DNA of 64,000 bases from Planobispora longispora (GTDB taxonomy: Bacteria; Actinomycetota; Actinomycetes; Streptosporangiales; Streptosporangiaceae): contig NZ_BOOH01000065.1 in the NCBI RefSeq assembly GCF_016863135.1, positions 1 through 64,000 on the forward strand, given 5' to 3'. A program made the position numbers and the translations under genes. Below, in pieces: positions 1-6,760 of this stretch; the first letter of the stretch is position 1, and each line of letters opens with the position of its first letter. The notes below the pieces were generated by a model. It was given only the letters and a program-made list of their open reading frames with translations, had not been told where the DNA came from and did no database searches.

Positions 1-1
1 C

Positions 2-85
2 GGCGGGCGTAGAACGCCGGCGAGCCAGTCCACCGGGGTGCAGGTGATCCCCGCCCGCGTCCTGGACGCGATTCCTCTGGCCTGA
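2..85 (+). CDS. C-terminal tail of an upstream gene (partial)
   Basis: An open frame enters from the left edge and ends at TGA 83-85; the last residues read ...VQVIPARVLDAIPLA. It is followed at once by a GC-rich hairpin (99-134), which is what one expects after a real gene end. Only 27 codons are visible, so no function can be given. Confidence 0.5.
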   Translation, partial: GGRRTPASQSTGVQVIPARVLDAIPLA

Positions 86-98
86 CGGTCAGCCGCGC

Positions 99-134
99 GA
101 TGCGCCCGGTCTCCTCGACGAGGCCGGGCGCATC
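99..134 (+). terminator. Hairpin terminator after the left-edge gene
   Basis: Perfect 11-bp inverted repeat, GATGCGCCCGG at 99-109 and its complement at 124-134, with a 14-base loop, 14 bases after the stop of the left-edge frame. There is no clear U-tract, which is usual for high-GC actinomycetes. Confidence 0.6.
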
Positions 135-242
135 ATGGCGCGGTGAGCTCGGGACCGGGGTTGCGGCGAGCTGGGCGGGGACGGTTCCCGGACGGGGCTC
201 CGGTCCCGTCAGGTCGGCGGCCCTTCGGCCGATGGGGTCTCA

Positions 243-887
243 GTGACCCTGTTTCCCCCGCTGAAAAGTGCGCTCTACGTCTGCATCGACGACGACGCCG
301 GACACCGTTCCCGGCTGGAGGCCGTCATCGACGGGGAGATCATCGTCGCCGCCCCCGTGGACGCGGCCAGTCTCGAATCCGTCCCGGTCGGCAGTCATCT
401 GATGCTGTTCTGGATCAATGCCGACGGGCGCGTGGTGCTGCCGGTGCGGCTGACCGCCATCGACCCCGGCCCGCCGGAGCGCTGGGAGGTGCACCCGCTG
501 GGCGAAGCGCGCCGGCTCGGGCGCCGGCGGCACGAGCGGGGCGGCGGCGGGGAGAGGATGCGCGTCTCCACCTTCACCACTCAGCCTCCCATCACCTTCG
601 ACAGCACGTTGCTGGACCTCAGCGAGAAGGCGCTGCGCTGCTGGGCCCCGGCCTTCGACATCACCGTGGGCGAGCAGGTGCACATCCGGGCCCTGCTCAG
701 CAACGGGATCCTGAGCCAGGTCGGCACCGTCACCGTCGTGCGCGAGGCCCCCAACGGGCTGGGGCAGCACATCGTGGTGGTCTTCCGGTCGCCGTCGGCG
801 TCCACCGTCCAGCTGATCCGCCGGTATCTGTTCGCGTGGGAACCCGTGTACCGCCGCGCCCGTCAGGCCGCGGAAGGGCGCGACTGA
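243..887 (+). CDS. PilZ-domain protein (YcgR-like), putative c-di-GMP receptor
   Basis: The 214-residue product has two parts: a YcgR-N-like beta domain (about 5-90: ...VGSHLMLFWINADGRVVLPV...) and a PilZ domain (about 94-200). The junction carries the arginine-rich stretch RRHERGGGGERMRVS, the usual first half of the c-di-GMP site, and the second half appears as DLSEKALRC, where the family normally has D/NxSxxG (Gly replaced by Ala). In the family this binds cyclic di-GMP and alters motility, polysaccharide or transcription; the target here is unknown. GTG start at 243 chosen because the YcgR-N-like part begins almost at once. It stands alone, between a terminator and a convergent Dabb gene, so it is probably not part of the catabolic cluster. 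The changed glycine makes c-di-GMP binding uncertain. Confidence 0.75.
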   Translation: MTLFPPLKSALYVCIDDDAGHRSRLEAVIDGEIIVAAPVDAASLESVPVGSHLMLFWINADGRVVLPVRLTAIDPGPPERWEVHPLGEARRLGRRRHERGGGGERMRVSTFTTQPPITFDSTLLDLSEKALRCWAPAFDITVGEQVHIRALLSNGILSQVGTVTVVREAPNGLGQHIVVVFRSPSASTVQLIRRYLFAWEPVYRRARQAAEGRD

Positions 888-896
888 ACGCCGGGA

Positions 897-1178
897 TCAG
901 GACTCGTGGTCCACGACGGCGCGGGCGGCCAGGCGTGGGCGGAGCCAGGCGGCCACCTCCAGGTGGGCGGGATGCTCCTGGTAGCCGCGCAGGTCGTCGG
1001 CCGAGTCGTGGGTGGTGACCAGGCACAGGTCGTAGGAGACCTCGGAGCGGACGACGTCCAGGCCGACGGTCAGGGAGCGGATCTGCCCGACCGTCCCGCC
1101 GAGCCCCTCCAGCAGCCGCCCGGCCGTGGCCGCGTCGGCGGGATCGGCGAACTTCATCAGCACGACATGGATCAGCAC
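897..1178 (-). CDS. Dabb-family (stress-responsive alpha/beta barrel) small protein
   Basis: 93 residues beginning MLIHVVLMKF, the characteristic first strand of the Dabb ferredoxin-like fold, followed by a helix rich in Ala/Leu and a second strand YDLCLVTTHDSADDL, then the HPAHLEVAAWL helix. Dabb proteins are dimeric; some are enzymes or ligand binders on aromatic or polyketide substrates, many have no known role. It is transcribed divergently from the tandem nitrilase gene (1261), and the shared 82-base gap holds the cluster operator at 1214-1238, so it is probably co-regulated with the catabolic genes. Length and fold signature are normal. The specific reaction cannot be told from sequence. 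Confidence 0.8.
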   Translation of the reverse strand: MLIHVVLMKFADPADAATAGRLLEGLGGTVGQIRSLTVGLDVVRSEVSYDLCLVTTHDSADDLRGYQEHPAHLEVAAWLRPRLAARAVVDHES

Positions 1179-1213
1179 GGGAGCTCCCTGGACAGATCGT
1201 CGTTTTCACGAGA

Positions 1214-1238
1214 GTCTACTTTTTGGAAACGATGTTTC
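1214..1238. promoter_or_regulatory. Cluster operator, copy 1 (Dabb / nitrilase divergent promoter)
   Basis: Perfect palindrome GAAAC-GAT-GTTTC at 1226-1238, preceded at the conserved distance by GTCTAC (1214-1219), a degenerate version of the extra GTTTCC half-site seen in copies 3-5. About 18 of 25 positions match the copy at 13700-13724 when that copy is read on the minus strand. It lies 22 bases before the nitrilase start. Confidence 0.65.
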
Positions 1239-1260
1239 TCTAGGTGTAACGGAGGACTCC

Positions 1261-2895
1261 ATGGTGCGTGTGGCCGCCGCGCAGCTGGAAGCGGGCACGG
1301 ACGTCGCCGCCAACCTGGCCGCCTGCCTGCGCGTGATCGACGCGGCGGCGGAACGGGGCGCCGAGCTGATCGTGCTCCCCGAGTTCTGCAACCACCTGTC
1401 CTGGTACGGCGGCCGCGACCACGCCCGCCGGACGGCGTGCCGGATCGGGGACGCCTTCCTCGGCGCGATCTCCGGACGGGCCGCCCGGCACGGCGCGTAC
1501 ATCAAGATCGGCGTCACCCTCGCCCGCGACGACGGCCGGATCACCGGCACCGGCCTGCTCTACGGCCCGGACGGCGCCCTGCTCGGCGAGTCGGACAAGC
1601 AGACGCTGATGGGCGCCGAGAACGACCACCTCACCCCCGGCTCCGCGGCCTCCCCGGTGATCGAGACCCCGATCGGGCGTCTGGGGATGTACGCGTGCAT
1701 GGAAGGCGTGATCAACGAGGTCTGCCGGTCCCTGACGCTGAGGGGCGCCCAGGTGCTGCTCAACAGCCTGAACTCGTTCGCCGTGGACGAGGCGGACCTG
1801 CACGTCCCGGTCCGCGCGGCCGAGAACCGGGTCTGGGTGGTCGCGGCGAACAAGGTCGGCCCCCTGCTGCCCGCCGCCGAACTGCCGGCGATCGCGGGCA
1901 GGCTCGGCGTGCCGCCGGAGTGGCTGCACGGCGCGGGCGAGAGCCAGATCGTCGCGCCGGACGGGACGATCGCGGCGAGGGCCCCGCGGACCGGCGAGGC
2001 CGTGGCGGTGGCCGACATCGACGTCTCCCTGGCCGACGGCAAGCTCCGCCCCGACGGCACGCACGTCCTGACCGCCCGCCGTCCCGAGCTCTACTCCCCC
2101 GTCGCGGCCGAGCCCGCGGGCCGCGCGGCCCCGCCCGGCGCGCCGCGGCTGCGGGTCGCGGTCGTCCGGCCGCAGGGCGGCGAGCCGGGAGAGGCCGAGC
2201 GGATGGTCGCCGAGGCCGCCGCCGGAGGCGCGGAGCTGATCGTGCTGCCCGAGTTGTGCGGGATGACCGTCCTGGAGGCGTCGCGCGCCCTGCGGGGGAG
2301 CACGGCGCACGCCGTGTTCAGCGTGCGGGCCGGGAGCGCGCACGAGGGGGTGCTCGTCGACGGCGCGGGCGTGGCGGGACGGCAGCGGCAGCTGCACCCC
2401 TCGGCCCGGCATCCGTGGGCCGGCGACCTCGGGATCGGGCTGGAGGTCTTCTCCCTGCCCTGGGGGCGCCTGGCGATCGTGGTCGGCGACGACGCGGTGT
2501 TCCCGGAGACTTTCCGGCTGGCCGCGCTGCGGGACGCCGACGTGGTGGCGGTGCCGTTCACGCCCTCGGAGCCGTGGGAGCTCCGGCTCGGCCTGCCGGA
2601 ACGGGCGGCCGAGAACCGGCTGAACGTGGTGGCGGCCGGACACGACGGTCCCGACGGGATGGCCGGGGCGGTGCTGGGGCTCTCGCCGGACTTCACCCTC
2701 TGGACCGCCCGGGAGGGGCCGTTCACCGGGCGCATCAGCCACCCGGTCGTCACGCCGGTGAAGAACGGCGAGCGCGTCGTGCACGCCGAGGTCCGCCCGG
2801 CCCAGGCCGTCAACCGCCTCGTCTCACGCGGGACCGACCTGGTGGACGGCCGCCCGTGGCGGCTGGCCGGAGCGCTCGTCGCCGCTTCCCGGTGA
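1261..2895 (+). CDS. Tandem carbon-nitrogen hydrolase (nitrilase superfamily), second domain catalytically degenerate
   Basis: 544 residues made of two nitrilase-fold domains. Domain 1 (about 1-285) has the full Glu-Lys-Cys triad: E41 in VLPEF, K113 in SDKQTLM and C146 in YACMEG. Domain 2 (about 293-540) keeps the E331 context (VLPELCG) and the FPE signature, but the nucleophile position is Gly409 (VVGDDAVFPE instead of the family ICYDxxFPE), and the Lys position appears to be Arg. So only domain 1 should hydrolyse a C-N bond (amide, nitrile or carbamoyl); domain 2 may be structural. Start at 1261 is preceded by GGAGGA and follows the operator, although the frame is open further upstream. It is first in a plus-strand set with the tetrapyrrole-type operon. 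An N-carbamoyl or amide product of pyrrole breakdown is a plausible substrate (inference). Confidence 0.88.
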   Translation: MVRVAAAQLEAGTDVAANLAACLRVIDAAAERGAELIVLPEFCNHLSWYGGRDHARRTACRIGDAFLGAISGRAARHGAYIKIGVTLARDDGRITGTGLLYGPDGALLGESDKQTLMGAENDHLTPGSAASPVIETPIGRLGMYACMEGVINEVCRSLTLRGAQVLLNSLNSFAVDEADLHVPVRAAENRVWVVAANKVGPLLPAAELPAIAGRLGVPPEWLHGAGESQIVAPDGTIAARAPRTGEAVAVADIDVSLADGKLRPDGTHVLTARRPELYSPVAAEPAGRAAPPGAPRLRVAVVRPQGGEPGEAERMVAEAAAGGAELIVLPELCGMTVLEASRALRGSTAHAVFSVRAGSAHEGVLVDGAGVAGRQRQLHPSARHPWAGDLGIGLEVFSLPWGRLAIVVGDDAVFPETFRLAALRDADVVAVPFTPSEPWELRLGLPERAAENRLNVVAAGHDGPDGMAGAVLGLSPDFTLWTAREGPFTGRISHPVVTPVKNGERVVHAEVRPAQAVNRLVSRGTDLVDGRPWRLAGALVAASR

Positions 2896-2911
2896 CGTGG
2901 CCCCGCCCCCA

Positions 2912-2940
2912 TTGACATGGAGGGCCCTCCCTCCCAGCAT
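2912..2940 (+). promoter_or_regulatory. Putative sigma-70-type promoter of the RCCR-Rieske operon
   Basis: TTGACA at 2912-2917 and CAGCAT at 2935-2940 are separated by 17 bases, an ideal -35/-10 spacing, and the operator palindrome begins 3 bases later. A similar ATTGAC box is found before the ligase operon (13654). The arrangement suits repression by a protein sitting just downstream of the -10. Confidence 0.5.
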
Positions 2941-2942
2941 TG

Positions 2943-2955
2943 GAAACACTGTTTC
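2943..2955. promoter_or_regulatory. Cluster operator, copy 2 (RCCR-Rieske operon)
   Basis: Perfect palindrome GAAAC-ACT-GTTTC, in the context TGGAAACACTGTTTCGC. The third half-site found in other copies is weak here (CTCCC at 2931-2935). It lies between the putative -10 box and the start at 2987. Confidence 0.65.
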
Positions 2956-2986
2956 GCAGAGTGGATCGAGTGGACCGGGAGTGCCG

Positions 2987-3805
2987 GTGAAGGAAACGCT
3001 CCAGCACGTCGAGCAGATGGTCGACGCCTCACCGGTCACCGACGTGACCGGGACCTTCCAGCGGTGGGAGCGGCTGCTCACCGAACTGCGGACGGAGATC
3101 GGGGCCAGGTTCGAGCTGGCCCGGGACCCGTCCACCGAGGACCTCGAGTCGTACGGCGACCCGGGGAACGGACCGGGAGGCAGGCTGGCGGCCCACACCG
3201 GACCGGAGATCGATTGGATGGTCCACTCGTGGATCGGCGATCCCCGGACCGGGTTCGTCAACATGCACCTGACGGTCTGGCTCGGCCCGCACATCCGCGT
3301 CCCGCACCTGGCCGTCGCGCTGCTGCTGTGGCCCGAGGGCTGGTTCTACACCGACGCCGTCCCTCGCGCCGACCTGACCGCCGACGCCGCCTACTTCGAC
3401 CGGTACTACGCGCCCGGCGAGGCCGCCTGGCTGGCCCACAGGGAGGAGCACCCGGACTTCACCTGGTTCACCAGCCGGGCGGCGTTCATCCGCGCAAGCC
3501 TGTCGCCGACGGCCTACTGCTACTCCTTCCCGCCGACCGCGACCAACCTCGGCGTCGTCGAGGAGATCCTGCGCGGGCGGGTCGAGCGGTGGCTGGCGTG
3601 GGTGGACGGGGCGGAGGCCGTACCGCCCGGGAAGCGGGCCGCCCTGGCCGCGCGGGACCTGGCCGTCCGGCGCAACATCGCCGAGCGGGACCCCGCGAAC
3701 GTCATGGGAGTGCGGATGTTCGGCCAGGAGACGACCGACAGGCTCGTGCGCGCCCTGTGGGGCGGCGACCGCGTCCTGCCGAGGCCGTCCGGGGATCTCG
3801 GGTGA
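2987..3805 (+). CDS. Red chlorophyll catabolite reductase (RCCR)-like protein
   Basis: 272 residues. The plant RCCR landmarks occur in order: IDWMVHSWI (plant IDFxxGSWxH) near residue 78; a strand pair followed by AVPRADLTADAAYFDRYY near 125-142 (plant DLPxRKDLVxxPDYLxxYY); SPTAYCY (plant SPTA); and near the C-terminus RRNIAERDPANVMGVRMFG (plant RR...ED...RMFG). Plant RCCR uses ferredoxin to reduce a methine bridge of the linear tetrapyrrole made by PAO, and belongs to the ferredoxin-dependent bilin reductase superfamily. Start: GTG 2987 has GGGAG five bases upstream; the frame is open further back, but those starts lie before the operator. First gene of an operon with a chlorophyllase-like hydrolase and a PAO-like Rieske protein. 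Family membership looks solid; the substrate (chlorophyll, bacteriochlorophyll or heme catabolite) is inference. Confidence 0.82.
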   Translation: MKETLQHVEQMVDASPVTDVTGTFQRWERLLTELRTEIGARFELARDPSTEDLESYGDPGNGPGGRLAAHTGPEIDWMVHSWIGDPRTGFVNMHLTVWLGPHIRVPHLAVALLLWPEGWFYTDAVPRADLTADAAYFDRYYAPGEAAWLAHREEHPDFTWFTSRAAFIRASLSPTAYCYSFPPTATNLGVVEEILRGRVERWLAWVDGAEAVPPGKRAALAARDLAVRRNIAERDPANVMGVRMFGQETTDRLVRALWGGDRVLPRPSGDLG

Positions 3806-3863
3806 GCGCGGGTCACGCCGGCACGGCGGAGCGGGCCGTCCGGGAAGCCCGGGCGGGCGACCG

Positions 3864-4814
3864 GTGAGCGGCGCGGTCCGCTCGTTGTGGTGGTCCGCCC
3901 GGACCGGGGGCCGCGCGCCGTTCGACACCGCGCACCTGAAGGTCTACTACCCCGCGGCCGCCCGGGGCGGCGACGCCGAGCGCCTGACCGGGGTGTTCCC
4001 GCCGGACCCCGCCGGGGCGCCGTACCCCGTGGTGCTGTTCCTGTCCGGGGTGAACGTCGGGCAGGACTCCTACCGGCGGTTCGCCTGCCTGCTGGCCGCC
4101 GCCGGGTTCGCCGTCGTCACCTTCGACCGGGTCGGGGAGCTGTTCGGCGGGCAGTACGGCCTCACCCCGGGAGTGGACCTGGACGCCGCCAGACCGGGCG
4201 CGTACGGTTCCCGCCCGACCTGCCCGGCCATCCCCGCGCTGCTGGGGGCGCTGGAGGAGCTCGACGGGGAGGGGCCGCTGAAGGGCGCGCTGGACCTGGA
4301 GCGGGTGGCCCTGGGCGGGCACTCGGCGGGCGGCACGGTGGCGCTCCAGTCGGCCCGGTTCTTCCCGCAGGTCGGGGCGGTGTTCGCCTGGGGCGCCCAC
4401 ACGATGGTCGCGACCATGCTGGGCTGGCCGCCGGGGACGGTGCTGCCCGCCCAGGTGACCGGTCCGGTGCTGCTGGGGGTGGGCACGCAGGACGGCGTGA
4501 TCGACGGCAGCGCGGACCGCTACGGCGAGGACCCGGCGGCCCGCCGGGACCCGGTGACCCGTACCTTCACCGAGGCCCTGCCCGGGGGCGACCACGTCCT
4601 GGCGGTCTTCGAGGGCGCCAACCACTTCTCCATCGCCGATCCGGCCGACCCGACGGCGGCGCGGGCGTTCCTCGACCGCCCGGCGACGTCCGGCGCGCTG
4701 GAGCCGTTCGCGCGGCTGGTCACCGCGTTCCTCGGCGTCCACCTGCGCCGGGACCCGGCGGCGCGGACCGTGATGGACCGATTCGACGCGGCGACGCTGA
4801 CCCGGAGCCGATAG
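3864..4814 (+). CDS. Chlorophyllase/pheophytinase-like alpha/beta serine hydrolase
   Basis: 316 residues, alpha/beta-hydrolase fold: strand and turn PVVLFLSGVN (oxyanion-hole region), helix with AAAGFAVVTFDRV, nucleophile elbow GHSAGG with Ser154, a late acid in GVGTQDGVID and the catalytic His in EGANHFSI. The layout (central GHSxGG, no lid-type insertion) resembles the chlorophyllase/dienelactone group; plant chlorophyllase has GHSRGG. Those enzymes cut the phytyl ester of chlorophyll or pheophytin. GTG start 58 bases after the RCCR-like stop; the Rieske gene follows 10 bases after its stop. No signal peptide is visible, so it acts inside the cell. Fold and triad are clear. Ester substrate is inferred from the neighbours; a generic esterase or PET-hydrolase-like enzyme would look similar. 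Confidence 0.75.
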   Translation: MSGAVRSLWWSARTGGRAPFDTAHLKVYYPAAARGGDAERLTGVFPPDPAGAPYPVVLFLSGVNVGQDSYRRFACLLAAAGFAVVTFDRVGELFGGQYGLTPGVDLDAARPGAYGSRPTCPAIPALLGALEELDGEGPLKGALDLERVALGGHSAGGTVALQSARFFPQVGAVFAWGAHTMVATMLGWPPGTVLPAQVTGPVLLGVGTQDGVIDGSADRYGEDPAARRDPVTRTFTEALPGGDHVLAVFEGANHFSIADPADPTAARAFLDRPATSGALEPFARLVTAFLGVHLRRDPAARTVMDRFDAATLTRSR

Positions 4815-4824
4815 GAGCGCGAGC

Positions 4825-5964
4825 ATGCTGAAGAACTTCTGGTACGCGCTGGAGTTCGGCGACCGGGTGGGGCCCACGCCGGTGAAGGTGACCTGCCTGG
4901 GCCAGGACTTCGTGCTCTACCGCACCGGCGACGGCACCGCCGTGTGCCTGTCCGACCTGTGCGTGCACCGGGGCGGCGCGCTGTCGATGGGCACGGTCTC
5001 CGGCGACCGCGTGGTCTGCCCGTACCACGGCTGGGAGTACCGGCCGGACGGGGCGTGCGTGAAGATCCCGGCCAACCCGCCGGGGCGGGGCGTCCCGAAG
5101 AAGGCCCGGGTGGACTCCTACCCGACGGCCGAGCGGTACGGCATGGTCTGGGCGTTCCTCGGCGACCTGCCCGAGGACGAGCGCCCGCCCATCCCGCACA
5201 TCCCCGAGCACGGCGACCCCGCCTTCCGCGAGGTCCACTACGAGATGGAGATCGCCGCCAACTACGAGCGGACCTTCGAGAACGTGGTGGACGCCGCGCA
5301 CACGCCGTTCGTGCACGGGACCGCGTTCGGCAACCCCGACAAGCCCGAGATCCCCGACTTCGAGATCAAGCAGGACGACTGGTCGGCTGAGGCGGACATC
5401 CTGCTCAGCCCGCCCCCGCCCGGCGGGCTGTGGAGCCTGCTGGCGCGGCGGCGGCCCCGCCCGGAGTACGTCACCGTGACCAACGGCTGGTACCTGCCCA
5501 ACGTGGTGAAGCTCCACGTCCGCCTGCCGTTCGGCGACCTGATCCTGTACGACTTCAACATCCCGCTCTCCCAGGACCGGACGCTGATCAAGATCCTGGG
5601 CTACCGCAACTTCTTCACCGGCAGGTGGGCCGACGGCAACGCGGTCAAGCGGATCGAGAAGATCCTGCTGCAGGACAAGCCCGTCGTGGAGTCGCAGCGT
5701 CCGGAGCTGCTCCCCTTCGACCTGCCCGACGAGTTGCACATGCGCAGCGACGCGTTGCAGGTCGCCTACCGCAGGCGGCGTGCCCGGCTGATCGAGGAGG
5801 GGTGGTGGGTGGGCGGCGACGACATCGTCACCGGTGACGGCCCCCGCCGCCGCGCCACCGTCATCCCCTCCCCCGCCCGCCGCGACAACCCCGAGCTGGC
5901 CCGCGCCTGGGTGCACAAGGCCCGCGGCGGCGGGCCGGGTCCGTCCGAAGAAGCCACCCCCTGA
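4825..5964 (+). CDS. Rieske non-heme iron oxygenase, pheophorbide a oxygenase (PAO)-like
   Basis: 379 residues. Rieske [2Fe-2S] ligands are Cys46-x-His48 and Cys65-x2-His68 (CVHRGG ... CPYHGW). The mononuclear iron site is N151-x2-D154-x2-H157-x4-H162 within FENVVDAAHTPFVH. Beyond it, FNIPLSQ and YRNFFTG, then LQDKPVVESQRPE, echo the FNIP, RNFF and LQGQE patterns of the plant PAO/ACD1 family. PAO opens the macrocycle of pheophorbide a with O2 and reduced ferredoxin. Unlike plant PAO, this protein lacks the C-terminal CxxC and membrane segments, ending in a basic, Pro-rich tail. ATG start with GGAG upstream (ATAGGAGCG). No ferredoxin or reductase gene is in the window, so electrons must come from elsewhere. 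VanA/KshA-type oxygenases share the two metal motifs, but the C-terminal half and neighbours favour a tetrapyrrole substrate (inference). Confidence 0.88.
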   Translation: MLKNFWYALEFGDRVGPTPVKVTCLGQDFVLYRTGDGTAVCLSDLCVHRGGALSMGTVSGDRVVCPYHGWEYRPDGACVKIPANPPGRGVPKKARVDSYPTAERYGMVWAFLGDLPEDERPPIPHIPEHGDPAFREVHYEMEIAANYERTFENVVDAAHTPFVHGTAFGNPDKPEIPDFEIKQDDWSAEADILLSPPPPGGLWSLLARRRPRPEYVTVTNGWYLPNVVKLHVRLPFGDLILYDFNIPLSQDRTLIKILGYRNFFTGRWADGNAVKRIEKILLQDKPVVESQRPELLPFDLPDELHMRSDALQVAYRRRRARLIEEGWWVGGDDIVTGDGPRRRATVIPSPARRDNPELARAWVHKARGGGPGPSEEATP

Positions 5965-6004
5965 CCCGGAGCGGGTCGGGCCTTCCCCCAGGGAGCCGTT
6001 TTCC

Positions 6005-6760
6005 GTGAGTCTTCCCGCGAGCCTTCCCGCCACTCTCAGCGAGCGGACGCTGTCGGCCCTCACCGAGGCGCTCGGCCTGACGGTCGCCGAGGAACTGCCG
6101 CTGACCAGCCCGATGTCGCCGGAGCCCGTCGGACGGCTGAGGGTGCTGCGGAGCGGACCGGTCCTGCGGGACGAACCGGCCTTACAGGGCGGACCAGCCC
6201 TGCGGGGCGGGCCGGTCGACAAGGTCGTGACGGTCAGCCTGGTCGTGCCGGCGATCGGGCTGGACAGCCACATGATCTTCGCTTTCACCCCGGCGGACTC
6301 GGCGGTGCCGCACTTCACGCTGGATTCGGTACGGTCGCCGGACTACCACGCGATGCACCTGGACCTGATTCCTCGCGCGGACCTGGCCGTCCACCTGGAC
6401 TACCTGGACGCCTGCTTCCTACCGCTGACCGGGCCGCTGGAGCACGCCTGGACGATCGACGGCCTCTCCCCCGCGGCGGTCGGCCCGCGCCAGCGGGCCA
6501 TGATGTCGCCGTGGATGGTGGTCTGCCGGGCCACCGAGGAGGCGTTCGCGGCCCTCGACGGCACGGTCGAGGCGTATCTGACGCACTGGTTGTCGCTGGT
6601 CGACAAGGGGGTGCCCGAGGCCGGGGGCGACCCGGCCGCCCGGGACCGGGCCCAGCGGGCGAACCTGTTCAGCCCGGAGGTGGACCCGGTCTGGCGCCAG
6701 GTGGCGCGGCTGCTCGGCGAGGAGCAGGCCGGGCGCGTGCGCGGGGAGCTGGTGGCGTGA
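6005..6760 (+). CDS. Second RCCR / ferredoxin-dependent bilin reductase-like protein
   Basis: 251 residues. The central part has the same strand-turn-strand pattern as the RCCR-like protein at 2987: GLDSHMIFAFTP (about 80-91), PHFTLDSVRS, then HLDLIPRADLAVHLDYLD (about 115-132), matching the bilin reductase theme of a hydrophobic strand, DxxPRxDL and an aromatic YL(D). A poorly conserved N-terminal part contains imperfect GPVLRDEP/QGGPALRGGP repeats. I read it as a diverged paralogue of the first RCCR-like protein: either a partner subunit or a reductase for another double bond. GTG 6005 is preceded by GGGAG at a 9-base spacing. The stop overlaps the next start (GTGA). Assignment is weaker than for the first copy. 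Confidence 0.6.
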   Translation: MSLPASLPATLSERTLSALTEALGLTVAEELPLTSPMSPEPVGRLRVLRSGPVLRDEPALQGGPALRGGPVDKVVTVSLVVPAIGLDSHMIFAFTPADSAVPHFTLDSVRSPDYHAMHLDLIPRADLAVHLDYLDACFLPLTGPLEHAWTIDGLSPAAVGPRQRAMMSPWMVVCRATEEAFAALDGTVEAYLTHWLSLVDKGVPEAGGDPAARDRAQRANLFSPEVDPVWRQVARLLGEEQAGRVRGELVA

